A stretch of DNA of 64,000 nt. It comes from Falcatimonas sp. MSJ-15 (GTDB lineage Bacteria; Bacillota; Clostridia; Lachnospirales; Lachnospiraceae). Under the pieces are notes generated by a model. The model searched no databases. It saw only the letters and a list, made by a program, of their open reading frames with translations, and was not told the DNA's origin. The translations under genes were made by a program, and so were the position numbers. Location of the stretch: assembly GCF_018918265.1 (NCBI RefSeq), contig NZ_JAHLQC010000010.1, forward strand, positions 62,001-126,000, read 5' to 3'. This document shows positions 1 to 8,616 of the stretch, piece after piece; within the stretch, counting starts at the first letter, position 1; every line of letters starts with the position of its first letter.

Positions 1-426
1 AATTCCTGATACAGCTAATCCTGATATAACTGCCATCCATGATATAATATCGCCATTAAGCCTTAATACAAGTATTCCAAACACTGCTGCCACGCTTGCT
101 CCTGAAGTAACGCCAATAACATCAGGACTAGCAAGCGGGTTACCAAAAAGTTTTTGAAATGTATTACCAGCTACACCGAATGCAACTCCTGTAAGTACAG
201 CAGCTAACATTCTTGGCATTCTAAGCGTTTTGATTGTAAATGCCGCTCCTTTCATCTCATCACTTTTTAATATTCTAATAATCTCTTTAGGCATATATAT
301 TGTATTACCATAAATCATCATAAAACAAGCAATAACAACCACTAATATTAATAATATTCCTGTAATAATTATATATCTTCTCTGCCTTCTGATGTGTCCT
401 TCCATAATTGTACTATTATCTATCAT
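1..426 (-). CDS. FecCD-family iron-siderophore ABC permease, partial
   Basis: This is a membrane subunit of an ABC importer for iron chelates (BtuC/FecCD fold). Only the N-terminal ~142 codons are in the window; the gene continues past the left edge. The ATG at 426 overlaps the stop of the preceding permease gene (ATGA-type overlap), which implies translational coupling. The protein starts with a short basic cytoplasmic tail and a hydrophobic helix, then the segment LRMPRMLAAVLTGVAFGVAG and FGNPLASPDVIGVTSGAS, which is the family signature near transmembrane helices 2-3. It should pair with the next permease as a heterodimer. An ATPase gene would be expected just outside the window. Family is secure; the exact chelate is unknown. 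Confidence 0.9.
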   Translation of the reverse strand, partial: MIDNSTIMEGHIRRQRRYIIITGILLILVVVIACFMMIYGNTIYMPKEIIRILKSDEMKGAAFTIKTLRMPRMLAAVLTGVAFGVAGNTFQKLFGNPLASPDVIGVTSGASVAAVFGILVLRLNGDIISWMAVISGLAVSGI

Positions 427-1421
427 AAAGAATGTACCTTGACCTTTCGAATAATCAATATAAATACCGGACCACCAATCAATGCTGTAATAATTCCTGA
501 CTCAAGTTCTCCAGGTCTTCCAAGCAATCTTCCAAGAACATCTGATATAAGCAAAATACATGCCCCAGTTAATGCCGATAATGGCATTACCCTTTTTATC
601 TCAGGCCCTGTGAATGCTCTAATCACATGCGGAACCATAAGACCTATAAAGCTTATCGGCCCTGCAAGGGCTGTCACCGATGCACATAATAATACACCTG
701 CAACTGCTGCAAGCATACGAACTGCTGTAACATTAACTCCCAGTCCTGTCGCTACATCATCTCCAAGTGCAAGTGCATTCAAAGATGGCATAAGCAAAAA
801 TGCTATAGCAAATCCAACTATAATATAAGGCAACATAAGTCTTATATCTTCCCATGTAGCACCACTTATACTTCCAACTTGCCAAAAGCGAAACTGATCC
901 ATCACCTGTGTATTAGGCAACATAACTGTATTGACAAGTGACTGTAAAGCTGTCGATGCCGCAGCTCCTGCAAGTGCAAGTCTTATCGGCGTTGCACCTT
1001 CACGCCCCATTGATGCAAGACCATATACAAGAACTGCAGTAATTATTGCTCCTGCAAAAGCCAGCCAAATATATTGATTACCATTTTGAATATTAAAAAA
1101 AGTAATTCCACATACAACAGCAAGAGAGGCTCCTGTATTAACACCAAGAATGCTTGGATCTGCTATAGGATTTCTAGTTACAGACTGCATAAGCTGTCCT
1201 GATATTCCAAGTGCAGCCCCTGCAAGAATTCCAAATACAGTACGTGGAATTCTTGCAAGCACAATATTAACCTCTATCTTTGGAGCAGCATTAGGCACAA
1301 ATGCTCCTATTATACTTTTAATACCTACATCTCTTACGCCACACGTCACAGATAATGCTACGCAAATGAATAACAGCAAAAATATTACTATATATGCTAA
1401 AACTATTCTTTTTTTATCCAT
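423..1421 (-). CDS. FecCD-family iron-siderophore ABC permease
   Basis: Inner-membrane permease of an iron-chelate ABC importer, about 332 residues, the usual family length. I chose the ATG at 1421 (MDKKRIVLAY) because it overlaps the stop of the binding-protein gene by 8 bp; an in-frame upstream start at 1451 would lie deep inside that gene. Visible features are a hydrophobic first helix, the signature RIPRTVFGILAGAALGISG followed by RNPIADPSILGVNTGAS, and the C-terminal segment FIGLMVPHVIRAF, the loop that contacts the ATPase. It lies between the binding protein and a second permease, so the order is binding protein, permease, permease. The transported chelate cannot be told from sequence. 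Confidence 0.93.
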   Translation of the reverse strand: MDKKRIVLAYIVIFLLLFICVALSVTCGVRDVGIKSIIGAFVPNAAPKIEVNIVLARIPRTVFGILAGAALGISGQLMQSVTRNPIADPSILGVNTGASLAVVCGITFFNIQNGNQYIWLAFAGAIITAVLVYGLASMGREGATPIRLALAGAAASTALQSLVNTVMLPNTQVMDQFRFWQVGSISGATWEDIRLMLPYIIVGFAIAFLLMPSLNALALGDDVATGLGVNVTAVRMLAAVAGVLLCASVTALAGPISFIGLMVPHVIRAFTGPEIKRVMPLSALTGACILLISDVLGRLLGRPGELESGIITALIGGPVFILIIRKVKVHSL

Positions 1422-2478
1422 TAATCTTACCACAAGCCTCTGATAGAACATCTAAATATTCATCAATCGTTGCAGGAATTGACAAAATACTTGGTGTTGT
1501 AGATGCTGCAAGACGTGATGTACTATCAAGAAGAACTACTGCTCCATTTTTAATCGCCGGAATCTCTGACATTATCTTGTCTGCCTGTAATGCTTTTAAT
1601 AATTCCTCATCACCATATACAACCATTAGATCAATATCCGATAATGCTTCAACACTTTCTCTGCTTAATGTCACTGAGAAATCGCTGCCACCTCCAGCTA
1701 GATTCTTAATGCTCTTTGGAAGTTCAAATCCAAGATCCTGCAGATATGATGCTCTTGGATCTGCTGGCAGATATGCATAAAAAGTACTAAAATCATCTGC
1801 ACTTATCCAAAAAAATCCTGCCTTAACACCTTTAAATTCTGGATGTTCACTTACTTTTTCTGCTATCATATCTTCTGTCTGTTTAACAAGTTCTTCACCT
1901 GCCTCTTTCATTCCAAGACCTTCTGCGTTACGAATTGTCTGTTCTCTCCAGCTTGTCTTCCACGCAGTTTCTTCGAAAGGAACAACTGGCGCTATCTCTG
2001 AAAGAGTATTATATTCTTCCTCTGTCATTCCCGAATATGCTGCAAGAATAACATCAGGTGCAGCATCACTTATTGCTTCATAATCATATCCATCTGTATC
2101 ATCAAACACATTTGGCTCACTTTCACCAAGTTCTAAAAATGCTTCATCTGTCCACTCATGTAACTTGTGTTCAGTTACATATCCATAATTAGCAGCTGAT
2201 ACTCCAACTGGTACTATTCCAAGAGCAAGAGCTGTATCCTGATTACCCCATCCTAATGTTACAACTCTCTCCGGTTTAGACTCGATTACAGTCTCACCAT
2301 ATGCATGTGTAATTGTAACAGGATATTGAGTTTCTCCTGTTACATTATCTGAACTATCATTATGCTCCTCGTTAGCAGTAGTGTTATTATTTTCACTGCC
2401 TGTTTTACTTCCACATCCTGACAATACGCCTACAATCATTGTAATTCCAAGAATAACTGATACTATTTTCTTTTTCAT
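1414..2478 (-). CDS. Iron-siderophore ABC transporter substrate-binding lipoprotein
   Basis: Extracellular lipid-anchored receptor of the iron-chelate importer encoded downstream. The N-terminus is a lipoprotein signal peptide with lipobox LSGC (Cys at about residue 22), then a linker rich in Asn, Glu and Ser. The mature part has the FepB/FhuD-like two-lobe layout: VVTLGWGNQDTALALGIVPVGV in the first lobe (written here as VVTLGWGNQ then DTALALGIVPVG), a central helix region, and the second lobe ending in STTPSILSIPATIDEYLDVL. At 354 residues it is normal length. It is the first gene of the operon, preceded by a good sigma-A promoter and a candidate metal-repressor operator. Ligand (ferric siderophore versus haem or cobalamin) is inferred only from family. 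Confidence 0.9.
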   Translation of the reverse strand: MKKKIVSVILGITMIVGVLSGCGSKTGSENNNTTANEEHNDSSDNVTGETQYPVTITHAYGETVIESKPERVVTLGWGNQDTALALGIVPVGVSAANYGYVTEHKLHEWTDEAFLELGESEPNVFDDTDGYDYEAISDAAPDVILAAYSGMTEEEYNTLSEIAPVVPFEETAWKTSWREQTIRNAEGLGMKEAGEELVKQTEDMIAEKVSEHPEFKGVKAGFFWISADDFSTFYAYLPADPRASYLQDLGFELPKSIKNLAGGGSDFSVTLSRESVEALSDIDLMVVYGDEELLKALQADKIMSEIPAIKNGAVVLLDSTSRLAASTTPSILSIPATIDEYLDVLSEACGKING

Positions 2479-2519
2479 CTTAACACTCCTCTTACTTTCG
2501 TTTTTTTATGCTTACTCTT

Positions 2520-2535
2520 GTTAGTTTCATCTAAC
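2520..2535. promoter_or_regulatory. Candidate metalloregulator operator of the iron operon
   Basis: A perfect 5+5 inverted repeat GTTAG-N6-CTAAC lies between the predicted -10 box (2545-2550) and the start of the binding-protein gene, over the expected +1 to +20 region. DtxR/IdeR-type repressors bind related TTAG/CTAA palindromes, so iron-dependent repression is a reasonable inference; the repressor itself is not in the window. Confidence 0.45.
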
Positions 2536-2544
2536 TGTTTTGAA

Positions 2545-2573
2545 AATATATCACACACACTATATTATGTCAA
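2545..2573 (-). promoter_or_regulatory. Sigma-A promoter of the iron-siderophore operon
   Basis: On the minus strand, TTGACA (2568-2573) is followed after 17 nt by TATATT (2545-2550). It points at the binding-protein gene. The divergent SulP promoter starts about 60 bp away and repeats the TTGACATAATAT string, suggesting partial duplication of the promoter region. Confidence 0.65.
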
Positions 2574-2633
2574 TGATTGCACCGAAAATAATACTGATTT
2601 GCACCTGATTTAGCATATCAACTATACTTTTTC

Positions 2634-2663
2634 TTGACTTGACATAATATTATATGATATAGT
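2634..2663 (+). promoter_or_regulatory. Predicted sigma-A promoter of the SulP gene
   Basis: TTGACT (2634-2639), an 18-nt spacer and TATAGT (2658-2663) precede a strong ribosome binding site (GGAGG, just before the ATG at 2691). The short leader leaves little room for further control elements. Confidence 0.55.
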
Positions 2664-2690
2664 TTTGAAAAATTTACAGGAGGGTTCTTA

Positions 2691-4799
2691 ATGAATTTAA
2701 AAGTGTTTAAAACGCTTAATAACTACCGCAAGGAATATCTTTTTAATGATATCTTTACCGGTATTGTTATCGCAATGGTGTCTATACCTATTGCAATGGG
2801 ATATGCCCAGATAGCCGGAATATCGGCTGTTTATGGACTATATGGTTCAGTTCTTCCCCTATTTATTTTTGCAATGTTTACAACTTCACCACATTTTAAC
2901 TTCGGAGTTGATGCAGCTCCATGTGCACTTGTCGGTGCAAGCCTTCTTGAACTTGGAATTGAAGCCGGAACAGATGATGCATTCGCTGTTGTCCAGCTAA
3001 TAACTCTTTTAACAGCTGCATGGCTTTTAATATTCTATTTTATTAAAGCAGGGCGAATTGTAAACTTTATCTCAACACCTGTTATGGGTGGATTTATAAG
3101 TGGTATATGCTGCACTATTATTCTTATGCAGTTTCCAAAATTATTCGGTGGTACTGCAGGCACCGGTGAATTATTTGAACTTGCAAGTCATTTTGCCAAA
3201 TCGCTTAGTAATATTAATATTCCATCACTTATACTTGGTGGATCGTGCCTTGCAATAATGTTAATCTCCAAAAGATTATTTCCTAAATTCCCGATGGCAA
3301 TAGTCATTATGTTACTTGGTGCTTGTCTTACAGTATTCGTTCCTGTAAGCGACTATGGTATAAAGCTTCTAAGCAGTGTAGAGCCAGGACTTCCAAAATT
3401 CATTCTTCCACACTTTGATGTAATAGGAATAATCGATGCTCTTAAAGTAAGTCTTCCAATTGCAGTTGTAATTATGATGGAAACACTTCTTGCAGAGAAT
3501 AATCTTGCTACTAAGAATAATTATAAAATAGATGAAAATCGTGAAATTCTCGCTTTTTCAATGAGTAATCTTGCTTCAGCACTAACCGGTGCTGTTCCTA
3601 TTAATGGTTCTGTATCAAGAAGTTCTATGAGTGTTCAATACAAAGGAAAATCTCAGCTTAGCAACATCGTGGCTTCACTTGTTATGGCACTTGTTCTTCT
3701 ATTTGCAACAGGATTCATACAATATCTTCCGGTGCCTGTACTTACAGGAATTGTAATATCTGCACTTATTGGTGCAACAGAATATAAGATGGCAATAAAG
3801 CTTTTTAGAGAAAATAGAAAAGAATTCTATATCTTCCTCGGAGCTTTTGTAGGTGTACTCATATTCGGTACAATATATGGTGTACTTATTGGAATTGTTC
3901 TATCTTTTATCGAAGTTATTATAAGAGCCTCAAAGCCTTCAAGATGTTTTCTTGGTGTACTTCCAGGGCATGAAGATTTCTTCAACATGACGATGTTTCG
4001 ATATACTTATCCTATAAAAGGTGTTGTTATATACCGTTTTAGCAGCGATCTCTTCTTTGCTAATGCAGGAATCTTCCAAAATGATATTGAAAATGCGATT
4101 AAAGATGATACTAAGGCTGTCATAATCGATGCAAGTGGTATAACAAGCATTGACAGTACTGCTGCTGAAATGCTTCTAATCATAAGACGTAATCTGAATG
4201 AAAAAGGTATCAGGTTCTATATCACTGAACATATATCAGATCTCAATGTCCAATTAAGACGTTTTGGTCTTGGCGATCTTATCACTGATGGATGTGTGCG
4301 TCAGTCTATAGGAACTGCACTCTCAGATCTTGGACTTTCTCATCCATATCCACTTGTAGGTGCTGATAATACGGAACATTCAATTATACGAAAACGTGCC
4401 GAGAATACTGTGCAGGAATTCGTATGGGCTTTTGGCAATGAAGCCGAGAATGAGATTGAACGTCAGATTCATATTCAGATTGCTAAACTTAAAGAAAATG
4501 GCTCACTCGAAGCTATCACAACCGGTAACTGGAAGAAACTTGGCGAGATTGACGAAGATGAATGGTTATCACATCTTGAAGCTCATCTGTCTGAACTTGT
4601 AAGTCTATCTGGTGAAGACGAACTTACTATTGCAAGACGACTTGAGAGCAGACGTATAGAACTCTTTAAGAAGATTGCAAAAGAACATCCTGAACTTGCT
4701 GAAAAATTCAGGGAACGTCACGATTATATGGATGAACAGTTAAAAAAGAAGCATCCTGATATATATGCTAAAATAGTTTCTTTAAAAGAAGGACTTTAA
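2691..4799 (+). CDS. SulP-family anion permease with STAS domain and long C-terminal extension
   Basis: Secondary anion transporter of the SLC26/SulP family (sulfate, bicarbonate or related anions). The first ~420 residues are the membrane domain; the conserved early segment IAMVSIPIAMGYAQIAG and the re-entrant-core region GVDAAPCALVGASLLELG are visible. Residues ~440-550 form a STAS domain (KAVIIDASGITSIDSTAAE). The remaining ~150 residues are a charged helical tail (for example EHPELAEKFRERHDYMDEQLKKK) that typical SulP proteins lack. The gene stands alone, converges on a LysR regulator, and its last four codons lie in the first unit of a 46-bp tandem repeat. The substrate is not determinable from sequence alone. 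Confidence 0.9.
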   Translation: MNLKVFKTLNNYRKEYLFNDIFTGIVIAMVSIPIAMGYAQIAGISAVYGLYGSVLPLFIFAMFTTSPHFNFGVDAAPCALVGASLLELGIEAGTDDAFAVVQLITLLTAAWLLIFYFIKAGRIVNFISTPVMGGFISGICCTIILMQFPKLFGGTAGTGELFELASHFAKSLSNINIPSLILGGSCLAIMLISKRLFPKFPMAIVIMLLGACLTVFVPVSDYGIKLLSSVEPGLPKFILPHFDVIGIIDALKVSLPIAVVIMMETLLAENNLATKNNYKIDENREILAFSMSNLASALTGAVPINGSVSRSSMSVQYKGKSQLSNIVASLVMALVLLFATGFIQYLPVPVLTGIVISALIGATEYKMAIKLFRENRKEFYIFLGAFVGVLIFGTIYGVLIGIVLSFIEVIIRASKPSRCFLGVLPGHEDFFNMTMFRYTYPIKGVVIYRFSSDLFFANAGIFQNDIENAIKDDTKAVIIDASGITSIDSTAAEMLLIIRRNLNEKGIRFYITEHISDLNVQLRRFGLGDLITDGCVRQSIGTALSDLGLSHPYPLVGADNTEHSIIRKRAENTVQEFVWAFGNEAENEIERQIHIQIAKLKENGSLEAITTGNWKKLGEIDEDEWLSHLEAHLSELVSLSGEDELTIARRLESRRIELFKKIAKEHPELAEKFRERHDYMDEQLKKKHPDIYAKIVSLKEGL

Positions 4800-4922
4800 G
4801 AAGTAATTGTTGATAAATATAGCCTCTGTAGAAGAAGGATTTTAAGCATTAATTGTTAATAAATATAGCCTCTGCAAAAGAAGGATTTTAAGCATTAATT
4901 GTTAATAAATATAGCCTCTGCA
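4788..4922. repeat. 46-bp tandem repeat across the SulP stop codon
   Basis: Nearly three direct copies start at 4788, 4834 and 4880 (each begins GAAGGA and ends near ATAGCCTCTG). Copy 1 contains the last codons and stop of the SulP gene; copies 2 and 3 are downstream. Each copy carries the left arm of the terminator stem, but there is only one right arm. Confidence 0.9.
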
Positions 4923-4981
4923 TTGAATATATCAATATATAAAGCATTAACTTATTATGATATATCTCATGCAGAGGCTAT
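4911..4981. terminator. Bidirectional hairpin between convergent SulP and LysR genes
   Basis: ATAGCCTCTGCAT (4911-4923) and its exact reverse complement ATGCAGAGGCTAT (4969-4981) form a 13-bp stem around a 45-nt AT-rich loop. It separates two convergent genes and could end transcripts from both sides, although the loop is unusually long. Confidence 0.55.
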
Positions 4982-4985
4982 GTCT

Positions 4986-5861
4986 TTACTTACAATATTC
5001 AGTTTTTACATATTCAATAAAGCGTTTGGCACATAGTGGCAAAGTCTCTTCATCTGAATAAGCAAGCACTACATCTGATGTTATATCCGGCTTATTTAAT
5101 TCACGCATTGCGATATTATCACCCTTTATAAGTGAAGTCGCTGATTCCGGAATTATTCCTATTCCAAGACCGGATTGTACAAAATATGCTGTTGTTCTTG
5201 CATCATCATTAATTATATAAAAATCAGGTTTTACAAGTTCTTCTTCAAATTTCTTCTCTATTATACTTTGCCATCTCTTATATATTATAAGCTTTTTATT
5301 CTCAAGATATCTGCAATCAACCGGAACTTCTTCATCAGGCAGAAGTGTTCTGTCTCCTATTACAATCAGTTTATCTGTGAATATCTTCTCAATTTTTAAA
5401 CTGTCATTTACAAAAGGTGTCCTTATAATAGCAATATGTAACATTCCTGATTTGAACCTGTTTAGAAGCTCATATGTATCACCTTCAACTATCTCAAAAT
5501 GAACTTCCGGATATTTTCTTCCAAATTCTTTTATCCATTCCATAGCAGCTGAACCTACTACAGATGATACTATTCCTATTCGAAGCGTTCCCTCTGTCAT
5601 ATGCCCTATATTCATCGTCTCTGTGATTGCTACATCACTAAGTTCAATTATATCTTTGGCATATCTATAAAGTGTCTCCCCTGCCGGTGTTAATACCAGA
5701 TTTCTTGCATATCTGTAGAACAGCTCACACTTTAATTCATCTTCAAGAAGTTTTATATGATAGCTAAGTGGTGGCTGTGACATATAGAGTTTTCTTGCCG
5801 CCGCTGATATACTGCCTTCATCTGCAATCGTTATAAAATATTGTAGTTGTTTTAAATTCAT
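4986..5861 (-). CDS. LysR-family transcriptional regulator
   Basis: DNA-binding transcription factor of the LysR type, about 291 residues. The N-terminal winged helix is typical: MNLKQLQYFITIADEGSIS, then AAARKLYMSQPPLSYHIKLL as recognition helix. The rest is a periplasmic-binding-protein-like effector domain. I prefer the ATG at 5861 over the GTG at 5870 because a GGGAG site precedes it and family members start with MNLxQL. Its gene converges with the SulP permease, so regulation of that gene is possible but not shown. The effector is unknown. Confidence 0.92.
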   Translation of the reverse strand: MNLKQLQYFITIADEGSISAAARKLYMSQPPLSYHIKLLEDELKCELFYRYARNLVLTPAGETLYRYAKDIIELSDVAITETMNIGHMTEGTLRIGIVSSVVGSAAMEWIKEFGRKYPEVHFEIVEGDTYELLNRFKSGMLHIAIIRTPFVNDSLKIEKIFTDKLIVIGDRTLLPDEEVPVDCRYLENKKLIIYKRWQSIIEKKFEEELVKPDFYIINDDARTTAYFVQSGLGIGIIPESATSLIKGDNIAMRELNKPDITSDVVLAYSDEETLPLCAKRFIEYVKTEYCK

Positions 5862-5930
5862 TATCTTCACTCTCCCATAGATATAATATATACCTTGGAT
5901 ATGAGAAGTGTCAAACGGACATATTACCTA

Positions 5931-6095
5931 TATCTACAATATTATTACTTCAGATTGTACCTATATCTACAATGCTATCACTTCAGATTGTCTTAATATC
6001 TGCAACGTTATTACTTCAGATTGTCTTAATATCTACAACGTTATTACTTCAGATTGTACCTATATCTACAATGTTATCACTTTAGATTGTCTTAT
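5931..6095. repeat. 33-bp tandem repeat across the GH3 stop codon
   Basis: Five copies with an exact 33-bp period start at 5931, 5964, 5997, 6030 and 6063. The copy at 6063 encodes the last residues (RQSKVITL) and the TAG stop of the GH3 gene on the minus strand; the other four lie beyond the stop. Because 33 is a multiple of three, each downstream copy still reads QSEVI-A/T-L in the same frame. One copy has CAG where the others have TAG. Confidence 0.92.
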
Positions 6096-8273
6096 ATCTT
6101 TTGATGAACTACCTGCATATATTATATATTCAGTATTCTTAAGTTCCCATCTTCTATTCTGTTCATTATAATGTATAAGCATATCTTTAGCTATATCTAT
6201 ATGTACAGTCTTTTCTTCTCCTTTTTTCAGCCATACTTTTTCAAAACCTTTAAGTTCTTTTACAGGATTATCTTCAGATATATTACGTTCACCAACATAT
6301 ATCTCTACTGTCTCATATCCATCAAAGTCACCTGTATTTTTAACTTTTAATTCTACTAGTATGTTCTTCTCATCCTCTTGAATACTAATATCAGAATATT
6401 TAAAAGTTGTATATGACAACCCATGTCCAAATGGAAAAGCTACAGGAATATTATATTTCTCATAATATCTATATCCTACAAATATGCCCTCTTTATATTC
6501 CTGTGTAAGTATTGCATTCATTCTCTGTTTTTCTTCATCAGTCACTTTTCTTCCAGGATATGCTTCTTCGTCATTCTTAAGTATTCTTGATGATTCATAA
6601 GGAAAAGTCTCTGCTAATTTACCTGATGGATTAACTTCTCCAAAAAGTACCTGTGCAAGTGCTGTTCCGCCTTCCATTCCATTATATGGATAATATACAA
6701 TAGTCTTGGCTTCATTTTGCCATTCACTCATATCTACTGCACTACCTGCCATAATACATACAACGGTATTCTCATTTGCTTTTACAAGTTCTTTTATAAG
6801 TACATCCTGTTCATACGGAAGCCTTATATCTTTTTTATCTCTTCCTTCAATATCATAGTCATGGTTAAGACCACCTACAAATATGACTTTATCATATTCT
6901 TTTGCAAGTCTTACTGCTTCCTCTCTTAATTCTCTTGCTTTGCAAGATTCCTCACTCTTATCATTACAAGTATCTGTTACATTCTCTTCATTACTCTTTA
7001 GGCTGTCTGCCTGCCAGTTTACGTCATTATTACCTTCGTCATATACAGATGATTCATATCCTTTTGCAAATGTTACTTCTGTATTACCGCCAAGCAATTT
7101 CACTATTCCAAGAAATGGTGTTATTTCATACAGAGCTTTTATCTCCGCACTTCCTCCACCATTGGCATGAGCCTTTATTGCATTCTCACCGATAACTAAT
7201 ACCTTGTCTGTATCTTTCTTATTAAAAGGAAGCACATGGTCATTATTTTTTAATAAAACTACTGCCTGCCTTGCCACTTCAAGAATATCCTGTCTGTGTT
7301 CTGGTGTATTATAACTTCCAGCTTTCCTATCTTTGCATTTTTCAATTCTGCCATCCTTATACTCTATCATATTAAGTCTCATCATAAGTCTTAGTATATT
7401 TCTTACTTTTTCATCTACATATTTAATGTCCACACTGCCATCTTTAATCTTATCTATAAGAGGATTAGCCATACAATATTCATCAAAATTATATGTAATT
7501 GACATCTCTATATCAAGTGGACTCTTTGCTACTGCAACAGTATCATGTACTGCTCCCCAGTCTGATATAATTACGCCATCATAATTCCATTCTTTTCTTA
7601 AGATATCTCCAAGCAATTCACTGCTCTCACAACAGTGTATTCCTCTAAACAGGTTGTACGCTCCCATAATAGTCTTTGATTTTGCTTTTTTAATAGCAGC
7701 TTTAAAACCTGGAAGATATATCTCTCTTAAAGCTCTCTCACTTAATTCAACATTCACCCATAATCGTTCTGTTTCCTGCCCATTAACTGCAAAGTGTTTA
7801 ACACATGCTGCAACATCATTCTGTTGAATACCTTCAATACATGGCACTACAAGTTCACTTACAAGATAAGGATCTTCGCTATAATATTCAAAATTACGTC
7901 CACATAACGGAGTCCTCTTTATATTAATTCCCGGTCCTAATATAACGTCTTTACCTCTTCCTCTTGCTTCTTCTCCAAGAATACTTCCTGCTTTGCCTGC
8001 AAGTTCTCTGTTCCATGTTGATGCTATTGCGGTATTACTTGGACAATATGACACTGCATCTTCTGAATTCCCTGCTGGTGTCCATTCATCATTCTTAAAT
8101 TCAGCTCGAACACCCATAGGTCCATCTGACATCTTAAGTGACGGAATATTAAGTCTCTTAACTCCTTCTGTTTTAAAAAGACCGCATCCGTGAATCATTT
8201 TTATCTTCTCTTCAAGTGTAAGTTCTTCTAAGATCTTCTCTATATCCATCTCCATATTCTGTGTATCAACCAT
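6066..8273 (-). CDS. Glycoside hydrolase family 3 beta-glycosidase
   Basis: Cytoplasmic retaining beta-glycosidase (735 residues, no signal peptide), probably a beta-glucosidase acting on imported oligosaccharides. The N-terminal (beta/alpha)8 domain holds KMSDGPMGVRAEF, the substrate-binding motif KHFAVNGQETER and the nucleophile motif GVIISDWGAVHD (Asp in SDW). The second alpha/beta domain has VLVIGENA and the GGSAEI loop, and the C-terminus is a fibronectin-III-like domain (VKNTGDFDGYETVEIYV). A hydrophilic insert of ~30 residues (NEENVTDTCNDKSEESCK) lies in domain 2. The start has a good GGGG ribosome binding site. Its 3' end lies inside a tandem repeat. Exact substrate is unknown. Confidence 0.93.
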   Translation of the reverse strand: MVDTQNMEMDIEKILEELTLEEKIKMIHGCGLFKTEGVKRLNIPSLKMSDGPMGVRAEFKNDEWTPAGNSEDAVSYCPSNTAIASTWNRELAGKAGSILGEEARGRGKDVILGPGINIKRTPLCGRNFEYYSEDPYLVSELVVPCIEGIQQNDVAACVKHFAVNGQETERLWVNVELSERALREIYLPGFKAAIKKAKSKTIMGAYNLFRGIHCCESSELLGDILRKEWNYDGVIISDWGAVHDTVAVAKSPLDIEMSITYNFDEYCMANPLIDKIKDGSVDIKYVDEKVRNILRLMMRLNMIEYKDGRIEKCKDRKAGSYNTPEHRQDILEVARQAVVLLKNNDHVLPFNKKDTDKVLVIGENAIKAHANGGGSAEIKALYEITPFLGIVKLLGGNTEVTFAKGYESSVYDEGNNDVNWQADSLKSNEENVTDTCNDKSEESCKARELREEAVRLAKEYDKVIFVGGLNHDYDIEGRDKKDIRLPYEQDVLIKELVKANENTVVCIMAGSAVDMSEWQNEAKTIVYYPYNGMEGGTALAQVLFGEVNPSGKLAETFPYESSRILKNDEEAYPGRKVTDEEKQRMNAILTQEYKEGIFVGYRYYEKYNIPVAFPFGHGLSYTTFKYSDISIQEDEKNILVELKVKNTGDFDGYETVEIYVGERNISEDNPVKELKGFEKVWLKKGEEKTVHIDIAKDMLIHYNEQNRRWELKNTEYIIYAGSSSKDIRQSKVITL

Positions 8274-8616
8274 TGCTATGTCCCCTTTCTTAAAATTCTG
8301 ATGTTTTAGGCTTTTTTTAATGCCTAAAGTTGCATTAAATGTGGTACTTTCTTATTATTAAAAACAAAAATCTCCTCACAATTTGTGATATAATAAAGTT
8401 ACATAAACCAATTAATCATGCTCTGTAAGAAGACATATATATGATATCATAAAAACACTTCTTTTGGGGAAATATTTTGATGGTTATGAGGGGGTTTTTG
8501 TAAAATTTCAATCTAACCACGCTCTTATTCAATCAATGATTTTATTTCCAATTTCTGCTGTTTCTTTTGTCTATGGAGTTCTTGAACTGTGCAAATGAAA
8601 TACATTATATTAATCA
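8274..8616 (-). promoter_or_regulatory. GH3 upstream region with palindrome and small hairpin
   Basis: This gap has no gene. It contains a 13-bp perfect palindrome TCACAATTTGTGA (8376-8388) and, closer to the GH3 start, a TTTAGGC/GCCTAAA hairpin with an A/T-rich loop. The palindrome is a candidate operator for the GH3 gene. The rest is AT-rich trailer sequence of the CRISPR array. Confidence 0.35.
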
